Shown: positions 1 to 7,001 of the stretch, in pieces
Position numbering within the stretch: position 1 is the stretch's first letter
Layout: each line of letters opens with the position of its first letter
Source: Actinomycetota bacterium
Lineage (GTDB): Bacteria > Actinomycetota > Acidimicrobiia > Spongiisociales > UBA11373
Direction: 5' to 3'
DNA length: 7,001 bases
Assembly (NCBI GenBank): GCA_003486285.1
Contig: DNGH01000182.1
Coordinates: 1-7,001 of the forward strand
Position numbers and translations under genes: made by a program
The notes under the pieces: generated by a model
Databases searched by the model: none
What the model saw: only the letters and a program-made list of their open reading frames with translations
Told to the model about the DNA's origin: nothing

Positions 1-422
1 GTGGCGTTGATGGTCATCGAGGTCGACACCTCGCCCAGAGGGAGGTCGCCGAGCAGGGTGCGCATGTCGTCGAGGGAGTCGATGGCGACGCCGACCTTGC
101 CCACCTCACCGCGGGCCAGCACGGCGTCGGAGTCGAGCCCCATCTGGGTGGGAAGGTCGAATGCGACCGACAACCCGGTCTGCCCGGCGGCGAGGAGGCG
201 ATGGAAGCGCTCATTGGTGGCGGCTGCGGTGCCGAACCCGGCGTACTGACGCATCGTCCACAGCCGCCCGACGTACATCGTCGGATGCGGACCCCGGGTG
301 TACGGGTACTCCCCGGGTTCCCCGAGGGCGCGCGCCGGATCCCATCCCGCGAGCGCAGCAGGCCCGTAGACAGGGTCGATCTCGAAGCCGCTGGTGGCGC
401 GGCGAGGCTTGTCGGGGGTCAT
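1..422 (-). CDS. mcmA: Methylmalonyl-CoA mutase, catalytic (large) subunit, N-terminal part; gene continues past the left edge
   Basis: Reading the minus strand from the ATG at 422-420 gives 140 in-frame codons without a stop, beginning [20 protein letters not shown]. The frame holds hallmarks of the adenosylcobalamin-dependent acyl-CoA mutase TIM barrel: [17 protein letters not shown] (residues 48-64), [31 protein letters not shown], and STSMTINA at the edge. Family knowledge: the enzyme interconverts (R)-methylmalonyl-CoA and succinyl-CoA in propionate and branched-chain degradation, in the cytoplasm. Tyr60 in RQYAGF is the residue that separates methylmalonyl-CoA mutases from isobutyryl-CoA mutases, which have Phe there, so I prefer the former. 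The second discriminating residue (Arg versus Gln) lies outside the window. The STSMTINA form suggests the type with a separate catalytic subunit, so the B12-binding domain may be encoded elsewhere; this cannot be seen here. An ethylmalonyl-CoA mutase is a less likely alternative. The gene is divergent from the PBP gene. Confidence 0.93.
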   Translation of the reverse strand, partial: MTPDKPRRATSGFEIDPVYGPAALAGWDPARALGEPGEYPYTRGPHPTMYVGRLWTMRQYAGFGTAAATNERFHRLLAAGQTGLSVAFDLPTQMGLDSDAVLARGEVGKVGVAIDSLDDMRTLLGDLPLGEVSTSMTINA

Positions 423-491
423 CGGTACACTCGGAGTGGTCGGAAGGGGATGCTAACCCGGGGAACCCGGCCGCTCCCACCGACGTCTTTC

Positions 492-561
492 AGGGGGTGA
501 GCGAATGGGCTCGCCCCGGGATCAGGTGTGATGGAGCCAGCGACCCATTCGTTCACCCCCT
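492..561. promoter_or_regulatory. Long imperfect inverted repeat / potential RNA stem-loop in the divergent mutase-PBP intergenic region
   Basis: Arm 492-509 (AGGGGGTGAGCGAATGGG) is the reverse complement of 544-561 except for one pair (501/552), which is G·U in RNA. If C510 is bulged, 511-514 (TCGC) also pairs with 540-543 (GCGA), giving about 22 pairs and a loop of about 25 nt. The element sits just before the AGGA at 563-566 and the ATG at 573 of the PBP gene. The upstream candidate starts (GTG 528, ATG 531) fall in the loop. There is no following T-run, so it is not a standard intrinsic terminator. It could be a DNA operator serving the divergent genes or an RNA structure in the PBP leader. 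The structure is seen in the sequence; its role is inferred. Confidence 0.6.
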
Positions 562-562
562 T

Positions 563-566
563 AGGA
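563..566 (+). promoter_or_regulatory. Probable ribosome binding site (AGGA) for the PBP start at 573
   Basis: AGGA ends 6 nt before ATG 573. It lies immediately 3' of the inverted repeat, so stem formation leaves it just outside the paired region. The alternative in-frame starts at 528 (GTG) and 531 (ATG) have only a weak GGGA (518-521) upstream. Confidence 0.45.
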
Positions 567-572
567 CGCGGC

Positions 573-3038
<2,466 letters not shown>

Positions 3039-3040
3039 GA

Positions 3041-3088
3041 AGTCACCAGTCACCAGTCTCCAGACACCAGTCACCAGTCACCAGACCC
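3041..3088. repeat. Tandem heptamer array (AGTCACC)x6 plus a degenerate partial unit
   Basis: Six units in perfect 7-bp register run from 3041 to 3082: AGTCACC, AGTCACC, AGTCTCC, AGACACC, AGTCACC, AGTCACC, followed by AGACCC (3083-3088). Four units are identical and two carry one substitution each. The array starts 2 bp after the PBP stop codon and ends 19 bp before the amidohydrolase start, so it fills most of that gap. It has no self-complementary arm and no T-run, so it does not look like an intrinsic terminator. Confidence 0.9.
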
Positions 3089-3095
3089 GCGGCGG

Positions 3096-3101
3096 TAGCC
3101 T
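3096..3101 (+). promoter_or_regulatory. Possible -10 box (TAGCCT) for a leaderless amidohydrolase transcript
   Basis: TAGCCT fits the TANNNT consensus of actinobacterial -10 elements and ends 6 nt before the GTG start at 3108, so transcription would begin at or next to the start codon. No purine-rich Shine-Dalgarno is present. No convincing -35 is visible, because that region is the heptamer array. The match is weak on its own and becomes plausible because two downstream genes show the same arrangement. Confidence 0.3.
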
Positions 3102-3107
3102 CAACGC

Positions 3108-4268
3108 GTGCCTGTGCTGTACGACGGCTGTGCCGTCACCGATGCCCGTGGCCCCGATCTGGTGCTCGACCAGGCGGTGCTGGTCGCCGGGGACACCATC
3201 GCCTGGATGGGACCGGCCGAGACCGCCCCGCGGGAGGCAGCCGACCTAGCGGTGATCGACGCCAGCGGGGCCACTCTCGTCCCTGGAATGGTCGACGGCC
3301 ACAGCCACCTGGCCCTGCCCGGCGGCGCCCGCTGGATTCAGCACCTGCACGACGACCCGGCGGCACTGTTGGCGGTGGCCGAGGACAACGGAGCCCGGCT
3401 CGTCAGGTCGGGGGTGCGGTGGGCCCGCGACGTCGGCGCCCCGCGCGGTGAAGCGGGCGGACGAGTGCGCGCCCTCTCCTTGGAGGTTCGGGACCGCTGG
3501 CGGGGACGCCGTGACCGGCCCTATGTCCGGGCCGCAGGCACCTGGATCACCCGCCTCGGAACCCTCGTCGGCACGGTCGAGGTTGCAGACGGCGACGGGC
3601 TGGTGGCCGCGGTCCTGGAGCAACTCGACGACGGATCCGACCTGGTCAAGCTCTACCTAGATGGTCCGGATCGCGACACGGCCCCCTTCACCGCGGCCGA
3701 GGTAGCCCGCGCCACCACTGCCGCCCGGTCACGTGGCGCTCGGGTGACCGCACACGCCACCACGCTTCACGGCGCCCGGGCGGCGGTGCTGGGAGGCGTG
3801 GACGCGATCGAGCACGGGGTCGAGATCGACGCCGACCTGGCAGCGGCGATGGCGGCACGCGGCACCTTCCTGGTGACGACACACTCGGTTTGGGAGTCGT
3901 GGCTGACATTCGGCGACACCACGGCCCTAACGCGCTTCGCCGATCGCGCGACAATCCACGACCGCCGCGAGCGGGCCCACGCCTCCACCCGCGTCGCCCA
4001 TGCTGCGGGGGTGCGGATCGCCGGGGGGAGTGACTTTGGTGGCGGCAGCGTACGCGCCGGGCACCTCCCCTGGGAGGTGTCCTGCCTGGTCGCTTGCGGG
4101 CTCGAGCCATGGGAGGCGCTCGCAGCCGTCACCTGGCGCGGCGGCGACCTGCTCGGCGAGCCCACGGCAGGGAGGGTGACCGTTCATGGTCCCGCAGACT
4201 TCTTCCTGGTGCACGGCAACCCGGTGGCCGACCCGGCGGCGTTGTGGCGGGTCTGGGCTCACGGCTGA
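3108..4268 (+). CDS. Metal-dependent amidohydrolase (imidazolonepropionase/prolidase-like group)
   Basis: The 386-aa protein starts at GTG (MPVLYDGCAV); a second GTG at 3114 is possible. The N-terminal part forms the small beta-sandwich typical of the superfamily, leading to VPGMVDGHSHL, whose His65 and His67 are the HxH metal ligands. Further ligands are in the usual order: Lys181 in DLVKLYLDG (candidate carboxylated, metal-bridging lysine), His216 in VTAHATT, His236 in AIEHGVEID, and Asp309 in GGSDFGG. The C-terminus returns to the sandwich (GRVTVHGPADFFLVHGNPVADP). The set is complete, so the enzyme should be active, probably with a binuclear Zn-type centre, in the cytoplasm; no signal peptide is visible. 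Related enzymes hydrolyse cyclic amides, dipeptides containing Pro/Arg/Lys, or similar C-N bonds; the substrate cannot be told from sequence. It lies 69 bp after the PBP gene, with the heptamer array between them, so co-transcription is uncertain. Confidence 0.9.
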   Translation: MPVLYDGCAVTDARGPDLVLDQAVLVAGDTIAWMGPAETAPREAADLAVIDASGATLVPGMVDGHSHLALPGGARWIQHLHDDPAALLAVAEDNGARLVRSGVRWARDVGAPRGEAGGRVRALSLEVRDRWRGRRDRPYVRAAGTWITRLGTLVGTVEVADGDGLVAAVLEQLDDGSDLVKLYLDGPDRDTAPFTAAEVARATTAARSRGARVTAHATTLHGARAAVLGGVDAIEHGVEIDADLAAAMAARGTFLVTTHSVWESWLTFGDTTALTRFADRATIHDRRERAHASTRVAHAAGVRIAGGSDFGGGSVRAGHLPWEVSCLVACGLEPWEALAAVTWRGGDLLGEPTAGRVTVHGPADFFLVHGNPVADPAALWRVWAHG

Positions 4269-4322
4269 AGCGGACCGACTCGAAGCCCCTGATCTCGACA
4301 CCAGTTTTTCGCGCTTCCACTG

Positions 4323-4360
4323 TATCTACTTGATGCTTGATGCCATCTTGTGATATCTAC
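4323..4360. repeat. Cluster of short heptamer direct repeats (TATCTAC and TTGATGC) before the 143-aa gene
   Basis: TATCTAC occurs at 4323-4329 and again at 4354-4360. Two TTGATGC copies sit back to back at 4330-4336 and 4337-4343, directly after the first TATCTAC. The repeats overlap the best promoter candidate in the 97-bp gap between the amidohydrolase and the next gene. This gap is visibly richer in A/T than the rest of the window. Confidence 0.6.
4330..4359 (+). promoter_or_regulatory. Candidate promoter: -35 TTGATG, 18-nt spacer, extended -10 TGA-TATCTA
   Basis: TTGATG (4330-4335) matches the first four bases of the -35 consensus TTGACA. After 18 nt comes TATCTA (4354-4359), preceded by the TG of an extended -10 (4351-4352). 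The box ends 6 nt before ATG 4366, which would give a leaderless or nearly leaderless mRNA; no Shine-Dalgarno is present. The last base of the -10 is not the usual T, so this is a moderate match. Confidence 0.4.
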
Positions 4361-4365
4361 CGCCT

Positions 4366-4797
4366 ATGACCGCTGCGGTGCCCGGGAAACTCCGTCGAGA
4401 TGCCCGTCCTCCCATCGAGATGGATGCCGCGCCAGCCCCGGGCACCGTGGCGGCCTATCGGCCGACTGCGGTGCCGCGGCCCTGGGTCACCGCGGCGTTT
4501 CGACCCGGCCCGGCCCTGGGGCATCACCCCGCAGAGGCCGCAGTGCGCCGCTTCTGGACGGCGCTGGTCGGTCCGGGTGCCGTCGCCGACCTGCTGCGCC
4601 TCGTCGCCGCCGCCGGCACGGGGCGGCGCCTGCGGGAGCCCATCCACCTGGCGGTGCTGGCCGCCGAGGGTCTGGCTCACCTCACCCCCGGTGTGGTGCT
4701 GGTCTCGGCGCGCGTGCCACACCTCGACGAGGGCCAGTTGTCGCGGCTGCGTCCCTCCCTGCGGGCCGAGTACCGCCACGTGCTGAGCGGAGGCTGA
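4366..4797 (+). CDS. Hypothetical protein, 143 aa, function unknown
   Basis: I do not recognise the family. The frame begins MTAAVPGKLRRDARPPIEMD and ends HVLSGG, with G/C-rich third codon positions like its neighbours. The first 55 residues or so are rich in Ala, Pro and Arg and are probably flexible. From about residue 56 (AEAAVRRFWTALVGPGAVADLLRLVAAA) the sequence looks like a compact alpha-helical domain, followed by a Leu/Ala/Val-rich helix (REPIHLAVLAAEGLAHL), a short hydrophobic strand (GVVLVSARV) and a basic helical tail (QLSRLRPSLRAEYRHVL). No signal peptide, membrane helix or Cys motif is seen. An overlapping open frame that runs into the sirtuin gene is Arg/Pro/Gly-rich and looks like a shadow, which supports this frame as the real one. 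It ends 20 bp before the sirtuin start, so the two may be linked in function or transcription, but this is only positional. Confidence 0.7.
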   Translation: MTAAVPGKLRRDARPPIEMDAAPAPGTVAAYRPTAVPRPWVTAAFRPGPALGHHPAEAAVRRFWTALVGPGAVADLLRLVAAAGTGRRLREPIHLAVLAAEGLAHLTPGVVLVSARVPHLDEGQLSRLRPSLRAEYRHVLSGG

Positions 4798-4803
4798 GCC
4801 CCG

Positions 4804-4809
4804 TACCAT
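4804..4809 (+). promoter_or_regulatory. Possible -10 box (TACCAT) for a leaderless sirtuin transcript
   Basis: TACCAT matches TANNNT and ends 8 nt before ATG 4818, the spacing expected if transcription starts at the initiator A. The nearest Shine-Dalgarno-like GGAGG lies inside the end of the preceding gene, more than 20 nt upstream and too far to serve this start. Confidence 0.35.
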
Positions 4810-4817
4810 TCGCCGCA

Positions 4818-5567
4818 ATGGGCACGATCGACGACGCCCTGCGCGTGCTGCACGGCCGGAATCGGATCCTCGTCTTCACCGGAGCCGGAATCTCCACCGA
4901 CTCGGGCATCCCCGACTTCCGCGGCCCGGAAGGGGTCTGGACCAGGGAGGATCCTGCCGACTTCACCATCGAGCGCTATCTCGCGGATCCTGAGGTGAGG
5001 CGCCGCTCCTGGCAGCGGAGGGTCACCATCGGATTCCTCGACGCCACGCCGAACCGGGGACACCTTGCCGTGACCCGCCTATGGGAGTCGGGTCGGATGG
5101 TGGGGTGCATCACCCAGAACGTCGACGGCCTGCACCGCGCCGCCGGGCTCCCCGAGTCCGCCCTCGCCGAACTACACGGCAGTGCCGCCACCACCTCGTG
5201 CTTGGCCTGCGGCGCCACGGTCCCCACCGGGGCGATCCGGGAGCGGTTGGAGTCCGGCGAGGACGACCCGCCCTGCCGCGTCTGCGGTGGCATCCTCAAG
5301 GCGGATGTCGTCCTCTTCGGGGAGGTACTCCCCCGCACGGCCATGGCCAGGGCCGCGGCGATGGCCGAGACTGCCGACGCCGTCCTCGCCGTAGGCACGA
5401 CCCTGGGCGTCTACCCGGCCGCAGGATTCCCCCTCACCGTGGCCTCCCGAGGGATGCCGTTCGTGATCATCAATCAGGGCCGCACCGATCTCGACGACCT
5501 CGCCGACGCCATCGTTGCGGCGCCCGCCGCCGACGCCCTGGAGACGCTGGTGAGCCGACTGGGCTAG
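4818..5567 (+). CDS. cobB: Sirtuin (Sir2/CobB family) NAD-dependent protein deacylase
   Basis: The 249-aa protein is the usual length for a bacterial single-domain sirtuin. NAD-binding motifs are GAGIS (22-26), IPDFRG (31-36) and TQNVDGLH (99-106). The catalytic base is His120 in ELHGS. A zinc ribbon is formed by Cys128/Cys131 (SCLACG) and Cys153/Cys156 (CRVCGG). The Rossmann fold closes with LKADVVLFGE, AVGTTLGVYPAA and FVIINQG. Sirtuins remove acetyl or longer acyl groups from lysine, using NAD+ and producing nicotinamide and O-acyl-ADP-ribose. The YxxR acyl-pocket motif of desuccinylase-type CobB appears to be replaced by WQRR (65-68), so acyl preference is open. The frame stays open upstream to 4350, but that stretch is low-complexity and antagonistic to the 143-aa gene, so ATG 4818 is chosen. 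It begins 20 bp after the unknown gene and may be co-transcribed or use its own leaderless promoter. Confidence 0.95.
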   Translation: MGTIDDALRVLHGRNRILVFTGAGISTDSGIPDFRGPEGVWTREDPADFTIERYLADPEVRRRSWQRRVTIGFLDATPNRGHLAVTRLWESGRMVGCITQNVDGLHRAAGLPESALAELHGSAATTSCLACGATVPTGAIRERLESGEDDPPCRVCGGILKADVVLFGEVLPRTAMARAAAMAETADAVLAVGTTLGVYPAAGFPLTVASRGMPFVIINQGRTDLDDLADAIVAAPAADALETLVSRLG

Positions 5568-5629
5568 GACACCCCGATTCCGGGCCCAAACCGTTCAACC
5601 GGGTGACTAGTCATGCCGATGCCGATCGC
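5568..5629. other. Sirtuin-SpoIID intergenic gap with a 10-bp palindrome and a six-codon upstream frame
   Basis: The gap contains the perfect palindrome TGACTAGTCA (5604-5613). It also contains a six-codon frame (ATG 5613, product MPMPIA) whose stop codon TGA (5631-5633) overlaps the SpoIID-gene start as ATGA. GGTGA at 5602-5606 is a reasonable Shine-Dalgarno for ATG 5613 but too far from ATG 5630. I see no convincing terminator after the sirtuin gene. Confidence 0.35.
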
Positions 5630-7001
5630 ATGAGCAAGGCAGCAGCGGCGCGTCCCAGCAGGCACCGGTTGGCCATGACCACCCTGGCACTGGCCCTGTC
5701 CATCGGCCTGCTGCCGCTCCCCACCGCCTCCGCCGACACCAGCTTCACCTTCTCCGGTGGTGGCTACGGCCACTCCGTCGGCATGAGCCAGTTCGGGGCC
5801 TACGGGATGTCCCGGGAGGGCTACACCTGGAGCGAGATCCTCGCCAACTACTTCACCGGCACGACGGCCGCAACAGTCGATCCAGCGATCGCGGCTCGCC
5901 GCCTCTGGGTGAACCTTCAAGTGGAGCAGGCCGCAGTCACGTTCATCGTGCGCGCCACGGGCACGCTGCCCACGGTGCCGGTGACCTTCACGTCTTCGGG
6001 TGGTCAAGTCGTCGCCGCCGCCGGCGACAGGGTTCGCATCACCCGAAGCGGGAACACCTGCACCATCACCGCGCCCGCCGGGTCCGTGACGGGGACGTGC
6101 TCCATCGACGCTGCGTGGGACGGCTTCAGCGGATCACCGACCACGGCACTGGTGATCGACGGCTGCATGCTCACCAACTGGAACCTCACCACCGGGTCGC
6201 GCCAGCAGGCCTGCACCTACGCCCGCGGAACGATCCACCTCCGGCCCGACAACAACACTCCGACCCTCGCGGTCTCCCTCGAGATCGCCATGGAGGACTA
6301 CGTCCTCGGCATCTCCGAGATGCCCTACTTCTGGGCAAACCAGGGTGGCGCCCACGCCCTCGCCGCCCAGGCCGTGGCCGCCCGGTCATATGCGTACTCG
6401 CGCATGCTGGCCCGCGGCACCCCCGAGTCACGGCCGTGGTGCTGGTGCCAGGTATACGACACCCCGGTGGACCAGAACTACGTCGGATGGGGCCACGGCA
6501 CCCAGGCGTGGATCGATGCGGTACGCGCCACCACCGATCAGGTCCTGTATCACCCGACGGTCACCCGCAACGGGCAGCAGGTGCCGATCGACACCTACTA
6601 CTCGTCGAGCACGTACGGCCGGACCGAGAACTCGGAGGACGGCTTCACCGCGGTCTCCCCCTACCTCAAGTCCGCGGACGACCACTGGGCCGGACTCAGC
6701 GGCGTGGGCAACGGCAACTTCCGCTGGAGCCGCACGTTCAGCGGCACCCAGCTGGCGGCGGTGCTCCCCGGGCTCACCACCGTGACCGGTGCCACCATCA
6801 CCCGCTGCTCGGTCTCCGGTGCGGCGCTCGAGGTCACCTTCACCGGATCCGGGGGCCCGCAAAAGTTCCATGTCCGACAGCTGCGGGGGCTGCTCGGCCT
6901 TCGCTCTCAGCAGATCTTCGCCATCAACGGCACCGGCCCGTGCACGGGCAGTACCACGACGACTACTACGACGACAACCACCACAACCACAACCACAACC
7001 A
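5630..7001 (+). CDS. Secreted SpoIID/LytB-domain protein, probable peptidoglycan lytic enzyme; 3' end beyond the window
   Basis: At least 457 codons are open to the right edge. A signal peptide is clear: basic start (MSKAAAARPSRHR), hydrophobic core (14-31) and an ASA cleavage site after residue 35. Next comes a GGGYGHSVGMSQFGAYG motif (43-59), followed by GYTWSEILANYFTGT. A variable region (about 75-205) with scattered Cys follows. The SpoIID core is YARGTIHLRP, then EDYVLGISEMP (222-231) and AQAVAARSYAY (246-256), a Cys-rich CWCQVYD, and further down DTYYSSSTYGRTEN. Known SpoIID proteins are lytic transglycosylases that cut peptide-free glycan strands; Glu230 of the EMP motif is the expected catalytic acid. 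In non-sporulating actinobacteria such proteins are presumed to act in wall remodelling. The protein ends here in a run of 16 Thr, a linker that implies another domain downstream. GTG 5603 is an alternative start, but ATG 5630 gives the cleaner signal peptide. Confidence 0.9.
   Translation, partial: MSKAAAARPSRHRLAMTTLALALSIGLLPLPTASADTSFTFSGGGYGHSVGMSQFGAYGMSREGYTWSEILANYFTGTTAATVDPAIAARRLWVNLQVEQAAVTFIVRATGTLPTVPVTFTSSGGQVVAAAGDRVRITRSGNTCTITAPAGSVTGTCSIDAAWDGFSGSPTTALVIDGCMLTNWNLTTGSRQQACTYARGTIHLRPDNNTPTLAVSLEIAMEDYVLGISEMPYFWANQGGAHALAAQAVAARSYAYSRMLARGTPESRPWCWCQVYDTPVDQNYVGWGHGTQAWIDAVRATTDQVLYHPTVTRNGQQVPIDTYYSSSTYGRTENSEDGFTAVSPYLKSADDHWAGLSGVGNGNFRWSRTFSGTQLAAVLPGLTTVTGATITRCSVSGAALEVTFTGSGGPQKFHVRQLRGLLGLRSQQIFAINGTGPCTGSTTTTTTTTTTTTTTTT
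6953..7000 (+). repeat. Simple-sequence ACN tract encoding Thr16 linker, continuing past the window edge
   Basis: Sixteen consecutive ACN codons (6953-7000) are seen, becoming alternating ACA/ACC toward the edge. They form an extracellular poly-Thr linker after the folded SpoIID part. The true length is unknown because the window ends inside it. The DNA near the edge (ACAACC units) is itself a tandem 6-bp repeat and may vary in length. Confidence 0.9.

Noticed and set aside
313..470. 12-bp inverted repeat CCGGGTTCCCCG (313-324) / CGGGGAACCCGG (459-470)
   Set aside because: One arm is inside the mutase coding sequence, the words are pure G/C-rich low complexity, and a 12-bp match of this composition is not surprising here.
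4269..4310. T-run (GTTTTTC, about 4304-4310) after the amidohydrolase as an intrinsic terminator
   Set aside because: No stable hairpin precedes it; only a 4-bp TCGA pairing is visible.
4350..4817. N-terminal extension of the sirtuin by 156 residues
   Set aside because: The frame is open, but the translation is Arg/Pro/Gly/Ala-rich and overlaps the more protein-like 143-aa frame. Sirtuin similarity begins with the short helix after Met at 4818.
5602..5608. GGTGACT, the reverse complement of the AGTCACC heptamer, upstream of the SpoIID gene
   Set aside because: A single 7-mer match on either strand is expected about once by chance in 7 kb, so it is not evidence for a dispersed copy of the array.

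Overview
This is a GC-rich bacterial chromosomal window with ordinary housekeeping and cell-envelope genes. Four things suggest a high-GC actinomycete (Actinomycetota), possibly of the Acidimicrobiia type: a strong G/C bias at third codon positions, a class A penicillin-binding protein carrying PASTA domains, genes that look leaderless (TANNNT box 6-8 nt before the start codon, no Shine-Dalgarno), and a long poly-threonine linker in a secreted protein. The lineage is an inference; the window has no rRNA or other marker gene.

Layout. Positions 1-422 (minus strand) hold the N-terminal 140 codons of a B12-dependent methylmalonyl-CoA mutase catalytic subunit, cut by the window edge. A divergent intergenic region of about 150 bp follows, with a striking imperfect inverted repeat (492-561). 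Positions 573-3038 (plus) encode a bifunctional glycosyltransferase/transpeptidase (class A PBP) with two C-terminal PASTA domains. The gap of about 70 bp after it contains six tandem heptamers (AGTCACC). Positions 3108-4268 encode a metal-dependent amidohydrolase with all the expected metal ligands. A 97-bp, relatively AT-rich gap with short direct repeats and a plausible promoter leads to a 143-aa protein of unknown function (4366-4797). A zinc-containing sirtuin-type NAD-dependent deacylase (4818-5567) comes 20 bp later. Positions 5630-7001 encode a secreted SpoIID/LytB-domain protein that runs off the window inside a Thr16 linker.

How the genes fit together. Two products act on peptidoglycan outside the membrane: the PASTA PBP builds and cross-links it, and the SpoIID-like protein probably cleaves glycan strands. 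The mutase, amidohydrolase and sirtuin are cytoplasmic metabolic or regulatory enzymes. All genes from the PBP onward point the same way, but the intergenic gaps (20-97 bp) and individual start-proximal promoter-like boxes suggest several transcription units rather than one tight operon. I found no CRISPR array, transposase, integrase, tRNA, rRNA, toxin-antitoxin pair or defence cassette. The most interesting signals are non-coding: the PBP leader inverted repeat, the heptamer array, and the repeat-rich promoter before the 143-aa gene.
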